From Climacium dendroides (lineage: Eukaryota; Streptophyta; Bryopsida; Hypnales; Climaciaceae), in the NCBI GenBank assembly GCA_950106755.1, contig OX467091.1, positions 10,371,538-10,435,537 on the forward strand: a stretch of DNA of 64,000 nt, read 5' to 3'. Of the stretch, positions 11,966 to 25,538 are shown piece after piece; position 1 is the stretch's first letter; each line of letters starts with the position of its first letter. The position numbers were made by a program, and so were the translations under genes. Under the pieces are notes generated by a model. The model was not told where the DNA came from. It worked only from the letters and a program-made list of their open reading frames with translations, and did no database searches.

Positions 11966-14900
11966 TCACGGCTGGATCTTGAACAACGATTTCGTGAACC
12001 CGCACCCGAGCGTCGACGCGGGAATGCCCTTTTCACGCACCGCATCAATCCCATGCGCAAACATCACCCCCATCCCCATGTGAAAGTGCCACTCCACATG
12101 ACAGTGAAACGGCCACGCCCCAGGATTATCCAGCTTGAACCTGATCGCTGTCCACCCGAACGGAAAAGTCGCCACGTTGTTCCTGGCAGGCGGATTGTCC
12201 AAATTGAACCCCGACGGCGACGTCTTCGGGTCGTACACTCCGTCGCCGTAGCCCAGGATCCAGAAGTCGTGTCCGTGCAAGTGCCAGGGGTGAATCTCCG
12301 AAACCTTCGCCGTCAAGGTGCAGGAGTTTTGGATGACGAGGTCGACGACGTCGCCCGTGCGGAACTGGTACACGCCGCTGCCGATGTTGGTCTCGGGGTT
12401 GGGAGGGGGCTTGTTGATGTCGTAGTTCGGGGCGCCGAAGTCGGGCGGAGGGGCCGTGTCGTAGGCGTCGGTGAGGTTGTAGACGAGAGAGGCGAGCAGC
12501 GGGGTTTGTAAGGGGGCGTAGGTGACGTTGTTGATGGCCCATTTGTACTGACCTGGGGAGACAGACAAACACACAGTCAAACACACAAACACACATAAAT
12601 TCCTTCAGTAAAAACTATCAATTCACAAGACTGTTCTTCTTTTCTTCTAAGGTAGGAGGTCCCTGTAGCGCCCATATTTGCTGATAGCATTGACGTTGCT
12701 TACCTTTGTATTTGTTCTGCGTCGTTAGGAAGACGAGCGTCCGGGTCGGAACATGCTCCGTCTTGTTGAACGGATGGCTGGTGGGATCCGGATTGTTTCT
12801 CAAGGCCTTGTACAGCTTGGCCTGCGCCTTGCTCGCTTCAATGTCCGTCCAAGCAGGTCCCTCGGGTGGCGGAGTCGTCGGTTGTACAACAGTTGCATTG
12901 TTGTAGTTGAGGATTCCGAGTCCCGTGGGGACGTCTGTGGCATTGCGACCGCGCATATTTAAGCCCAAGTGGTAGTTGTCTTTGGGTTGATCGGCGTGCA
13001 CGAGGACGGAATAGGTTTCTCCGGAGTACAAGTCCAGGTTGTCGGTGTAGAAGGGCTCGATGTTGTGGCCGTCTGCTTCCACTACTTGCATTGTGTGTCC
13101 CTGAATTGAGCACACAGTTATTACATGGAAATGCATGTCAAAGGTCAGTCTGGCCAGTAATAGAAAAAGTAGGGTTGTCTTCTTTGAGAGAGATGGACAG
13201 AATTGTTCATTTGTTGAACACAGGCGCAGCATGTTCAGTCAACATGATGTTAGTTTAGTACGTTTGGCAGAATATCTCTGTGTTTGAATCGATCTCTACT
13301 ATGTTGTGGTATGTTTGATATGATATAATATGCTCAATTGGATTTTGTGTATGTTTCACAGCTTATTTGACACAATGTACTGTATGATTCAATAGGACAC
13401 TGAATTAGTAAATTCAACTCAGCATTGGAGAGTAAATTTCCATTGATGGGTGCTAGACCTCCCAAACCAATCTGATTCCTTGATCTTTTTCACGTGAAAT
13501 TAGTCCTGGGGTCTCAAGCAATGCTTGTTTGCCACAATAGTCAGTAAGACCTCTACTTTCCCAAGTGCTGCAGTTCACAAGTCGCCAAGTTTCATGAATT
13601 TGACCAATTGGATGTTTAAGCTTTCAACTGACCTCCTAATTCCTCCATCTCGAGTCAATGAAAAACAGGCCTCAACATTTCCAGTTATCACTCGAGTATA
13701 TTTTTTAACTGCACTCAAATTATTCTAAAATTGGGAAACACCCATTCAATGACTGATTTTCCAAAATCTTTGAGGACATCAAATTAATATCACATGCCCA
13801 AAACGACTTCTACTGCGAAGGCCGAACCCCTCTGAACCATAAACCCCATCAGGAAATTCGGGCTTTAGCCCTACAATCTGCTTACCTCGATTTTGAAGTT
13901 GAGAGACGACAGGGAAGCGACGCTGGCCAGGCGAAGGCGGTACGTCTTGCCGCGTTCCACTCTCCACACATGCGGAGCACACCGCTCGTCCTCCTGGTTG
14001 CAGCTTATCCCCGCAGGTTTGTACGTCGGCACGGTTTTGCAGTTGTATCGTCCACGCCCCTCCAGCAGCAGGGACTGCAAGACGGAAACGATTACGAGCA
14101 TACATGGGACGAAGATCGATTCATCCACCAAGAGTTTGAGGGGATTGAACAGGTGCAATCATTTCTTTGGGGGTATATATTACCAGATTTGAACGAAGTG
14201 TCTGGTCAAGTGACGAACCTATAAGAGTTTGAAGAAAAAGAATGTGAGATCTCTACAAATCCCTAACCCATGAGAAGAATGCAATAATTTGGGGAGATTC
14301 AGTGAAAATGTGTTGTTCTTCAAGAGATATTGTATATTGTTGATATGAAACTAACGTCAACCAGAATTGGTAGCCTCAACTGCAAATTCGTGCTGATCGA
14401 GTACCTGAGGTTCTCCCACCCATTTGAAGGTGGTGCTCTCCAGGCCTTCCTCTTGGTCGATAATCGGCCTGTGCCACCAATCGTTCAAGATGATCATGTG
14501 CTCGTCGTCGTAGTGATAGGGCTCGTGCATGCCTTGGGTGAGGTCCACGATGAGACCCCCATAGAATCCCGCTGCACGCTGCGTGCCGAAGTGGCCATGG
14601 TAGAAGTAGGTGCCGGGCTGTAACCGTCACCGAATCATGCATTAGTCAGTGTTGAGAAAAATTTGCTTAATATGCAAGAGAAGAGTCAAATTCAGCGGGG
14701 AGAAGAGAGTGACAAAGCAGGAAAGACACATGTGAGTTTCTCTGATGGTGATAGAGGTTGGGTAATCGTAGATAGAGACTTGCATAGAGAGAGAGAAAGT
14801 GGTGTTCAGTAACGTTGACATTGCAGAATATATTTTCAATGAATCTGTAGTTTAATACGGGCTGTGGAGTGAAAGAGCTCCATTTCAATCATATCAAACG

Positions 14901-16219
14901 ACGTTAGTGCATTGGTAAACATTCCTCCGTGTCAAGATCGACTTGCTAAAAACATATTAAGAGAGTCGACCAAATCCAGCGGGGATCGGAGGATCGAGCG
15001 ACAAAAGCTGGAGACACATATGAATCCCTTTGATGTAAGTAGACAGTCATTTAGTCAAGAGAGAGACTTGCATAGAGAGAGAATGGTGTACAGAATCCTT
15101 TACAATGCAGAATACGTTTCATTACTTCATATATATTGGCTATGGAATGAAAGACTTCCAATTCCAAGATACCAAATGAAGAAACATACATTATTCATTG
15201 CTATTGATTTGTTAAGAACATCACGAGGAAGTCAAATCCGAAATTCGCAAGATGGTAAAGCGAGAGAGATAAGAAATTTAGAGACTGATCAGATGGCGCG
15301 TAGTTGATTGCTTACTCGGTCGACGATGAACTCGTACGTGAAGCTTTCTCCGTAGAGAATGGGGCACTGCGATACCGCAGCTGTTCCATCTGCCCACGGG
15401 CTCCCTATCTGCACAGAATCGGAGAACACCCCAATGTCAAGCAAAATACGGATGAAGTCGCAGTCCTCCGGCTAGTTATCAATGAAATTACAGTGCATCA
15501 GCCACTGGTATCAGATAGAATCCTATGTTGGCAATCCGGCCATAGCTCCTTTGCATCTCCCTTGAACAATCTCAAGGTATCACTCTATCTCTGTTGCAAA
15601 AGCAAATGATAATCCCCAAACTCAGAACAATATGCAGAAGCTAAAACTTGTGTTTAAGTTCGGTTACCGACAGCTAGAGCTCATTTTGGAACACAGCTAA
15701 GATTATCGTTATCTACAGCAGTACGTCCGCCATATCCATCCTCCAAGTATACAGCTAAGATTAACAACAGCTAGTATGTTCGCCGTCCATATTCCCCCTC
15801 GAAGTACGTACCTAGCAACAAGAAGCTTGAAAAAAGTCTTCAGGACTGGTGCACAATCTCATTGTTTTTTTAATGCAAACTTGTGCTTCGATTGTGGCCG
15901 TTTCAATCACGCACCTGTCACTAATTCACGAAGCAGCACACAACGACGGACTCACCTGACGAATGCCATGCCAATGCATAGTGATCCCCTCCGTGGCCAC
16001 ATGATTCACAAACGTGATCTTCAGGGTATCCCCCTGGACAGCTCGAATTGTAGGACCCGGGTAGGAGCCATTAATGCCAAGGATGGTCTTGGCGTAACAG
16101 TCCGGCGCTGCACTGATGTACCCCACCTTGAGAGTGTACTCCACCACTTTGCAATCCACCATGGCCAAAAACGTCAGCACAGTACTGCAAACCAACGCAA
16201 CCGCCCACCTGAAAGCCAT
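11966..16219 (-). CDS. L-ascorbate oxidase (secreted multicopper oxidase)
   Basis: There are six exons on the minus strand: 16219-15956, 15408-15316, 14617-14405, 14074-13886, 13100-12704 and 12552-11966. All introns are GT-AG and all phases agree, giving 580 residues, normal for the family. A hydrophobic signal peptide spans about residues 1-27. The three cupredoxin domains carry all copper motifs: HWHG (82-85), HGH (126-128), HPWHLHGH (473-480) and [12 protein letters not shown] (535-546), with C536, H541 and M546 as the type 1 ligands. The sequence [15 protein letters not shown] is typical of ascorbate oxidases and unlike laccases. The enzyme oxidises ascorbate with reduction of O2 to water in the apoplast. 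The start is the ATG at 16219; an in-frame GTG four codons upstream is not a plausible plant start. Confidence 0.93.
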
Positions 16220-16343
16220 CTCGCAGCTCACTATTCAATCCCCCTGCTAGTGATGAAAATTGCCCCACACCTTGAGCTAGGTGACGCACAAATACCTGCA
16301 GCTAGCTCCACTAACTATTCTACATAATATGCTCAACCTCATC

Positions 16344-16475
16344 TGCAGTTGCAGACATTTTCAGCTGCAGCTGCAAGTACACCTGCATACTCTCTCCAAT
16401 GCAGCTGTAGCTGCAGACAATTTCAGCTGCAGCTGAATGTACACCAGCACACTCTCTCCAATGCAGTTGCAGCAA
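16344..16475. repeat. CAGCTG-rich ~60-bp tandem repeat just upstream of ascorbate oxidase
   Basis: About 2.2 copies of a 56-62-bp unit are present, each with TTTCAGCTGCAGCTG and ending CTCTCTCCAATGCAG. The repeat lies 125-255 bp upstream of the ascorbate oxidase ATG, so it is probably in the core promoter or 5' leader. CAGCTG is a palindromic E-box-type core. Related CAGCTGCAG clusters continue to about 16,620. Confidence 0.7.
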
Positions 16476-16819
16476 AACTATCAGCTTGAGTTCTTCCGAT
16501 CCAGCTGCAACTACACCATCTTACTAATTCAATCCAGCTAATTCAATCAAAACTACAGAAGCTACCAACTTAGCTTCGAAACTTCCAATGTGCTCAGCTG
16601 CAGCTTCAATGTCTATACCAATTTAGAGCTGCCGCGGTTCATGCAAATCCAGAAGAGTGAGCTAGAAAACTGCTAATAACTGACTGAAAAATTGTGTCAC
16701 GTTGAAAGCGTGTAGCTTTAACCCGCCGAGGAGGCTAGGTACATGCTTGTTTTTTCATTTTTTTTTCTTGCACTGGAATTCGCCGTTTGCTTCAAACAAA
16801 CTAAAAAAAACGTGTAATT

Positions 16820-16873
16820 CAGGAGGAAATACGTCAGAGACGAAGGCTCCAGTGTCAGGAGGAAATACGTCAG
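16820..16873 (-). promoter_or_regulatory. Doublet of TGACGTA sites (bZIP/as-1-like) upstream of ascorbate oxidase
   Basis: The 18-mer CAGGAGGAAATACGTCAG occurs identically at 16,820-16,837 and 16,856-16,873. Read on the gene's strand, each gives CTGACGTATTTCC, so TGACG cores recur at a 36-bp spacing about 600-650 bp upstream of the start codon. TGACG cores are the recognition element of TGA-class bZIP factors. Paired TGACG sites define as-1 elements, although classical spacing is much shorter. Confidence 0.45.
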
Positions 16874-19493
16874 GCTGAATCTCTGACACTGAAATCTCTA
16901 GACACAAAGTTGAAAGTGCAGTGGTCTATTGACTCTATCCGCCTCGTCGCATGCTCCTCGATCTCGCTTGCTGTGACATTGTAAGATCGACCATCTCCAC
17001 TCCTTCAATGAAACATCAGCCCGGAGGAACCTCAGGTGGCGGACTCACCAAAATGGGGAAGTGGCTGGCCCTGGTACGAGGCATTCAAAGCTCGGAAAAT
17101 TTCAAAAAAATGTGGCCAACGGCAATTTGGGCAGGGCTTCAGGGCGGGTATCAGTGATCCAAAAGCAGAAAGGGTCTGTTGTTGAGCCTTGGCTGTGGCT
17201 GGCAGAGCTCTTCTGCAAGTTTTGCTTGCAGTTTAGGTTGCTTGTTTTTGCTCTCTTGTTGTTTGTAGTTGGTCACATAATGCCAATGCAAGAGAGTTTT
17301 GTTGTTGTGGCATGTTTTCATTGATTAAGGAGAGGCAGATTAAGACTTATAATGCTCATTGCTTGCCTTGTGCAAATTTTCAACAGGGTGGGTATGAAGT
17401 AGAAATTTAGTTGGTTTGATAGTGTTAAATTTGAGAGAAATCTCTACTACTACCAATTGGTATTAACTTTGTGAGCGCAAATCCACCTAACATAGTTTAA
17501 ATTATACAAGAGAGTTTTGTTGTTGTGGCATGTTTTGATTGGTTAAGCAGTTAAAGAAGTCAAATGGCTCAACTCTCCTACATTGACATTACGTTTGGTA
17601 ATTGCAAAGTGGGCCAAGTCATCAAGAATAATTGTAAGTCAATAACAAACTCGCCACTCATGGCTTAGTAGGTCTGAACTGGTGATAATTCTTGATAACT
17701 TGGCTTGCTTTGCAAATACCAAGTCTATAATGCATCCCTAAAGTGCACATCTTGTAGCTACAAGATGATCATTTTGGTTTGGTTTGGAGACAAATCTTGC
17801 ACACCACACACATCCATTTTTTTTGTACAAAATAGCAGTTTCGATTACAACCTCTATCCATGATAGTAAAATGTAATGACCAGTATATATAAAAATGATG
17901 GCGAGATAGACTTTGACTTTAGAGAGGAAAATCAAAGAAATAGTCTTTGATCATCCTTCTGTGCATCTCATGTCTACAATAACGTCTACCCTAAGAACAC
18001 TCTTTCACAACTTATGTATAAATGAGTACTGCAAACTTTTGTCTTTGGAATTGGAAGAATACCATTTGTACCAATGAACATGGGAAGACTTTGAAAAGCA
18101 ATTAGCCATCAATGAGATACATCAATTTCAAGGGGTATTTGTATCTTTGAATTGCATACACTACTAATGGAAGAAATGCATTATGAATTGGCAAAAAGAC
18201 TTTAAAGATAGAGCCAACAAGAAGTTTATTATCCTTGAGGCAATTGCTAGTGAAGATTTTCATATTTGGCATGCATTCTTTGGTTTCATAGTGTCAAATA
18301 ATGACTAAAATGTTTTGTATTGTTTTCCACTTGTTTACAATTAGTTGACATTTGCGGCTACAAGCATATACTTTACTACCAACAAATGTGACTAACATTT
18401 TTACTATTTATTGATAAATGGTAATATCTTAGGTGGTCTATCTTTTTGCACAATATTCACATGGCAATTGATGAAAGTGGGCCTATTTTATATTGCGCTA
18501 AAAGGCAATCCAAAAGGACATGGTGCGTTGATTTGGAGTTTTATAAGTCCATTTTGCCATCATCCATAATCTATACTGGCACTAGAATATGGAGGTAGTA
18601 GATCTGACATTGTGTTCATTTATTGTATCATAGGTTGGAGGATATAATAATAGAGTTGTAGGATGATGAAGTCCTTGTAGTTTCAAAGAAGCCTAACATT
18701 TCATGAATTTTTCTTTAGCATTAGAGAAGTGCAAAATGAAAACACACATTATAGATTTAAAAGAGACTTGATTGAACACTTGTGGGATCTCAGTTATTTT
18801 ATAAATAAAAGATGTATGCTTCTTGTGAGCTCCTAATTTGTTACTTGGGACTCACAATTTTTGTTTTGTTGTGTAGAGTTTAAGCCAAATATTATATATA
18901 TAAGTCCCTAAAAGAGTATTACACCAAATTAGGTATGTTATATGCCAATAGAGTATTTGGTCCAAAATAAAGTGCTATTAATATCTAAATAATCCAAAAT
19001 CCCACTAGTTCATAGGTTAAAAACCTAGTAGTATTAGAATTTGTGAATACTTTAAGAATAGTGCCAAAATTGCTTAAACCTACAATCCATGTGGCTTATT
19101 GGTTAAAATGGTCTAAACACACACCAATGAGATCCTAAAGTCAATTCTCATAGATAGATTTCAATTTCCTAGTTGTTTTGTGAAGTAGTAGAAACCTTGA
19201 TTGTTAGCCTACAAATGACATAAACCTATTATGGAAAATTACTTGAAATTATCCAAGTTGGAATAAAATCTCACTGAAAACTAGTATAGCTTTTTTATGC
19301 AAATAATATGCTTTGACAAGTTTCATGACATTCTAACATGTAGAGGTACTCAAACCATTGAGATTTTTCAATTCCGACAAATTTGAAGATAATTCATGGA
19401 GTTGACTTGTCTAGTGTTTTGGGAGCATATAAAATTGGAATGAGGTCAAAATGGGATATTTTCATGTTCCTTTGAATATTCTGAAGAGCTTAC

Positions 19494-19717
19494 ACTAGTA
19501 GGAACCCATGTTTAAATTGATGGATTTTGTTCCACATTCAATGTAACAACCTTGTTTTTATGTCAACAATGACGACCAATGGAACATGAACATGTTAGAT
19601 TAGACACATCTAATGTAACATGTTCATGTTCCATTGGTTGTCATTGTTGACATAAAAACAAGGTTGTTACATTGGATGTGAAACAAAATCCGTCAACTTA
19701 AACATGGGCTCCTACTA
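19494..19717. mobile_element. Foldback MITE with CACTA ends and TTA target duplication
   Basis: The element begins CACTAGTAGGAACCC and ends with the near-reverse complement GGGCTCCTACTAGTG. It is flanked on both sides by TTA, a direct 3-bp duplication. Its two ~105-bp arms are almost perfect reverse complements around a short loop near 19,600. CACTA termini with 3-bp target duplications are the hallmark of the CACTA (En/Spm) superfamily, so this is probably a non-autonomous foldback derivative. It has no coding capacity. Confidence 0.8.
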
Positions 19718-20469
19718 GTGTTAGGTAGTTACTTTATTCAAACAAGGTAAACTCCAAAAGTTGAATTTTTACCTTGTTTTAGTTTTAAGTTGGGCTAGAT
19801 TTTAATGACATTTGCGATGGAAAAGGACAAAGAGGTTCTTACAATCAGAAATGACCTTTTGAAGTCAATGGCGCAATCCATTTATGATTTGGAGTCTTTC
19901 TCCAAAAATTAAAGTTTAGGACCAATACATAAAATAAAAAAATTCAAAAGATTAGGATGAAAATCCTAAGTGATAAGATTAAAGAAAAGGGGGTTTGTTC
20001 TTGAAAAAATATTTAAGGTTACTGATTCCCCTCTCAAAACACTCCTTGTTGATACTTTATCTCCGTTGAGCCTATTTTAGTGGATATTGGGCAATTTGAG
20101 CCAAACTTGCAAGACGGTTGCTTTTGGAGCCTTTATTACTCCATTGTTTTTGTTTTTTGAGCAATCCTTGAAGGATGTTGGTGGCCTTTCAAATCTTGTA
20201 TCTACATACACTTATTATTGTTGGTTTTTGTACTAACTCATTATTTTGGAAGTTGTTTTGTTTACTTGCTCTAATTCTAAAGATTAGTCCTCTCCGTGCT
20301 TTGGCGATACCATTTAGGGGGCTCTCTAGTGTATGTTTGTGAGTTTATACACTACTAAGTACAAATTCCTAAAGTGAAAAATCCTCTAAAAGTTGTGTTT
20401 TGGTTGTACTAACTTGTTTTGTTAATATTTTTTGTCCAACCATGCCCTCTATTTTCTTTGCTTTCTATA

Positions 20470-20760
20470 GTACAATAAAGCTCAGACCTCCCAAGTATCT
20501 AATTTGTAAATGAAAGACCAAAACAATGATGAAGGTTTGAGTTCCTTAGATGTTTAAGTTTCTTGTTAAGTCTTGAATTTATGTGAAAAAAATCAAACTG
20601 TAGTGAAGCTTTGACTTCCTTAGGTATCTAAATCTTTAGTTATATGTGACAAAAATTGCACCTCAACAAAACTTTGAATTCTTTAGCCATCTTAAGTATT
20701 TTAGATTTAGGTGGAAATTCATACTAAGGCAAAGCTTTGACTTACCTACCTTTCAAGTAA
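20470..20760. repeat. Degenerate tandem repeat, ~88-bp unit, about 3-4 copies
   Basis: Successive units share AAGCTTTGACTTCCTTAGGT followed by ATCTAA and a TGTGACAAAAAT-type stretch, with substantial divergence between copies. No gene is associated. Confidence 0.55.
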
Positions 20761-20844
20761 ATTGTCTATAGTTCGTGAATTAGCAAAATGTGAGTGGATA
20801 GAACCTCATTTGGTGAATATTGGATGAGTTAGAGGAAAATTTGA

Positions 20845-21068
20845 GGCCAAGATAGTCATTCCCAAAGTGATTTAGAACTGGCCAACCATCCCAAGTGATT
20901 TTAAAAACAAACAAGTCCATCTCAAAGTGATCTTGAACTAACCAATCATCCTAAAAATAATTTTTGAACTAAATAGTTTATACAAAGTGATTTTTGAACA
21001 AGTCAATCATTCAATAGTAAATTCTAAAAGAAGTCAACCATCTAAAGTGATTTTTGAAATAAACCAAG
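20845..21068. repeat. Degenerate minisatellite, ~35-40-bp unit, about 6 copies
   Basis: Units follow the pattern AAAGTGATTTTTGAACTAA then CAATCATCC, repeated with drift from about 20,845 to 21,068. The later copies are cleaner than the first. Confidence 0.6.
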
Positions 21069-24000
21069 GCCATGACCGCCTTAACAATCAACATCTCAGT
21101 ACAATCCAAGTAACAGTTGGGGGTCAATTGAGAGACGAGGTAGTCAATTGGGAGCCTAGGGTGGTCAATATGAGTCATTGGAAAGTCTAAAGAAGAATTA
21201 GTGACGTCTAGTTACAAATTTTTTGAAGTCTAGTTGCAATCTTAAAGCTACCCAATTATAAAGAAAATCAATACCAAGAGAGAAGTAGAAACTAAAAGAG
21301 AAGCTAAAGGTATACCAAACCTTGCATAGAGGGTACAACCTACAAAAAAGATAAATTCTACAAACTAGTACTCCAAAGTGTACTCTCTTGCTTGCATCTA
21401 ATATTGAAAATTCTTCAAGCTAAAACCACAAGTACATGGAGAATTGAAGAATTGATATAGTGAACTAGCAATTAGAAGTTAGCAAAAGAAGATAGGATTG
21501 GGATAAAATTTGGCCTTGATCAACCCCATGATAGCTTTAGTGAAGTTAGATACAAGATAAAAGTTTGCAATTATTGACTTTTGATAAAGAGACAAAGAAG
21601 TAGCATTTTTCAAATTTCGTTTGGAATTTGAATAATTATTCTTGTAAAATCAACTTCAATAATTGAATAGAATAGAAGGAAAAGAAAAAGAAGGAAAAAT
21701 AGAAAGAAATAGACAAGGGAAAATTGAGAATGAAATAGGAAGTAGATTTTTGAATTAAATTCCACAACTTGTATTAAACAACATTAAAACTTAGCAATAA
21801 GTACAAATCACAAGGGGACAAGATAGCAAACAAGGAGAGCTTTGAGGGTATTAATGACCACCTCATAGGTGAGGTTCAATCAGAGGTAAGTTTTTAAATC
21901 CCATTTTCCTCTAAGTCTCTTGATTAGGAACTTTAAACCATACATGGGAAATTTCATAAAAATGGCACAAAGGGAGATTGCAAAATGGAAGAAATTCATG
22001 GAAAGATGGTACGGGGGTGAAGAAACATGGGAGTTGTGTTGCAATTTGGACTTGTTGGGGATAGAATTGGTACATTTAGGAGGTTGACATGCCAAGAAGT
22101 GTTGTCATATTTGCTCTTGACTCGCGTAAATGGCATGCGGAATATTGCCATTTTAATGAAATTCTCCTTATATCCAAAGCACAAGTTAGATTCACACCAT
22201 TATTATTAGATTTTATTTCAAGTTTAGTTTTAGAAACTTGTAGAAGAAGTTTAGAGGTTTTTACAAACATAGGACACTTAGAAAATGGATTTAAAACAAG
22301 TATGATAGGTTTGGATGAAGTTTAAGAGTTAAATTAAATGAAGACTAGTAAAATTCATCCAAAAAAACAAGAAGAGAAATTTAAGAAATAGTAAAGATTC
22401 AGAGTTTAGAAGTAAAATTAAAAGTTGATTTCAAATTTTAAGTTGAAAGCAATTAATTAATGAAGTTTGAAGTACCTATTAGTAGTCAAACTTCATCCAC
22501 TCATAACTTTCAATAAGAGAGTTTAATCTTCATATTTTGAGTAGTGGAATTCATTTTCTATAAGAAAAAAGTCTAAAAAGTCTCAAAACAATACACTAAT
22601 AGAAGAAATCCTGCTTTAGAAGAAGATAGATGTCAAATTAGAATCTTTTAAAAACAACCAGGTAGAAATTTAAGTTTAAAAACTTATAGAAGATGATTAG
22701 GGGGGGTTCAAAACTAGTTTAGAAGTACAAAACCAAGATAAAATCTATAAAAAAAATCAAAGGATGAAGTTTAGAATAGAATTTGGATGAACTTATGATA
22801 TTTCTATCCATTAAGAGCCAAGTTTAATAGAAATTATGTAGTAAATTCTACCTTAAGGTTATAGCTGAAATCCTAAGTCAATTTGAGTTTAGGAGTTATT
22901 AGAAAAAGATGGATAAAGTTTGAATTGCCTTTCTAGAAGCTAAACTTCATCCGGTCATAACTTTCTCTGGGAGCATCGGATTTCAATGATTTTTATGTTT
23001 TTGAAAACTGAATAATTTGATCTATAGGGTAAGGTTGATAGTTTGTGATTGTGAATTCTTGTTTCAAAAATCACAGTAGCCTTTTTTAGTTTGGCCATTC
23101 AACCAAAGTTGGTTTTATTTGAAGTCATTAGTTGGTTTATCTTGCAGTTTGTATCCAATAGGCAAATAAAAATTAAAGATCCATTTCTTGGAAGGCACAA
23201 TGATCCATGCCGCTTAGGCACTTACATAGGATAATTTCAAAACAAAATGTTAAGAATCTTATTGTGCTCATTTAATACCAAAGTGCTCGCAACTTCTTAG
23301 AATTTCTTACAATGGTAAATACTCACATTTCTCAAATAGAGATGCCGTACCAACAAGATTATTCACCTCTAAAAAACCAAAGAGCCTACTTTGGGCTTTT
23401 TGAGAACTTAAGCAGATTCTAATCACTTTATTATTTGGAATTTTGACATGAATATTTTAGAATGGATGCTTTTCATCATAATTTAGGTGAAACTTTGTTT
23501 CATGTCATTTCAAATAAAATATTGCAAAATTTAGAAGTTTTTTTATCTCATTGTCAAAGTAGGCAACAAAAAATATATTCTAAAAAATTATTAATTAATT
23601 TTTAAAAATTGTATAGTTTAATACCTACCAAAAAAAATTGAACCATTGAATTCCAAATCATGAGGTAAAAGTTATGAGTTTTATTTTGCAAGCAGTAAAG
23701 ATAGAAAAAACATATGGAGTCATTTTTTTCTCTCAATTTTTAAATTTTTAAATTAAAAAAAGGATATTAATTATTCTTAGAATATTCTCTCCATTAAAAT
23801 TAACAATCTTAGAATTCTTCCAAAATTTATTAGCATATTAGTTATATCTTTCATTTAGTAACACCTTTCACTTTACAATTTAGAAAAAAATGAATATGAA
23901 AGTTATTTTGGTTAAATTTTTAATTTATATTTTCAATTTTTTTACCAACTTATTGAATAAAATGCACAAGTTATAGGAGATATGTGTTTTTTTCTTAAAA

Positions 24001-24495
24001 TGTTGAAAGATAAAACTTCACCTTTTTGAAGGATTAAAAAAGTTTACATTCTGAAGTTTAGGCCCATTGAACTTGCAATCGGTGGAGACATTTACTTAAA
24101 TTTTTTGAAAAAATTTACTTAAGTAGGTTAAAGAAAGGATCTTATGGTTGGATTTGCTAAAAAATAAATATTGATGAAGATTTTGACCTTGCTTTGGGGA
24201 CAAATATTTTGAAGCAATTTTGGGCCTCTAAACATAATGAATATTAAGGATTAATTGTAATGTTTTTAGAAAATATAAATGAATTTCAAAATACTTTTCA
24301 TTGTCTAGTAGCAACAACAATTTTTGTAATCAATGGTCCTTCTGCATCCCTTTGGTTAGGTATTTGAGTAGCTTTATCTATTGATAAATCATTAATTTTA
24401 GTTTTTTTAATATTAAAATATTATATTAGTATTTTTAATATTTTAGTAACTAATTAATATATTTAAAAAAGAATTTGAAGTACTTTTTTTATAAA

Positions 24496-24561
24496 TAGAT
24501 GACAACTAAGGAGTAAGTGAATCAAAAGTTTGACATTCACTTACTTTTTAGTTATCATCTA
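24496..24561. repeat. Hairpin, 26-bp arms
   Basis: TAGATGACAACTAAGGAGTA at 24,496 and its near-reverse complement TACTTTTTAGTTATCATCTA ending at 24,561 pair over about 26 bp, with a loop of about 14 bases. Confidence 0.7.
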
Positions 24562-25538
24562 GCCCATAAAGGACCAAATTGTATTTTTAATGGCAACATA
24601 GCAATTTTGGATAGCTCACTACAAATGAAGTTTTTATTTTTAATGTAAAAAATTCACACAATATGTACTTGAGGAGTAGCTTTAAGGCCCAACAATTTTC
24701 ATAACTTTTTTAACTACATGGTTAAAAAGTTATTGTATGAAATGTAATTTTCATTACTTGGCAGGTAGTTCAAACAGAAAAAAAACTTTTTGTAAGGAAA
24801 AAAATTGAAATTGGTTCTCTAGATTTATATATATACAAAAAGCTTTAAATCATTCTATTTTGATTAATGAGATGAAAGTTATGAGGAATTTTAGTTGTAG
24901 ATAGTTTGCAAGTAGTTATACAATCTCTACTTTAGGATAAGCTTTGAAGTTCTTTATTTAACTCAGCTTTCAATATTTTTGGAAAAAATAAAAATATTAG
25001 GTATACATTGTTTATTACAACATTACAACCATTGGGATTGGCATTTTTTTATTCCATAACTAAATTGTTAACATTTTAGTATTTTGAATCATTCTCTACT
25101 TCTTTCTACTTTCTATTTTTTTCCTATATGTTTTAGAATTACAAATGATCTGAAAATTTTCAAGCATGTAGACAACTTGCCTTGAAGAATGAATCCAAAG
25201 AATTACATCCATTTTGAACATTTTTTCATAATGATTGACCTTGTGAAGTGCGATAGCCTAAGTTTTTGTAGGGCCAAAAAAGGATTCTTGTTACTTCAAA
25301 CCAAGCTTCAAACACTAATATCTTGCAATGTACATGGTGGAAATTTATGAAAATTTTCCCACTAATCTTCTCAAACAAGCATACTACAAGACCCTATGGT
25401 AACATTTGTCCAAAAATGTTGTTTTTTTCAAAAATTTGATACTTGTATTAGAAATGGCAGTTTTAGAGCATTATGGTAAAAACATAATCAATAATCTTTG
25501 GGGGATAGTGTAGAGTCTCCCTCTACACTAATGAATTG

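Noticed and set aside
11871..12592. Several long open frames overlapping the last ascorbate oxidase exon in other frames and on the other strand
   Set aside because: They are shadows of a GC-rich coding exon; arginine-rich translations with no family resemblance.
16219..16231. Earlier GTG start for ascorbate oxidase
   Set aside because: Plant nuclear genes start at ATG; the ATG at 16,219 directly precedes the signal peptide.
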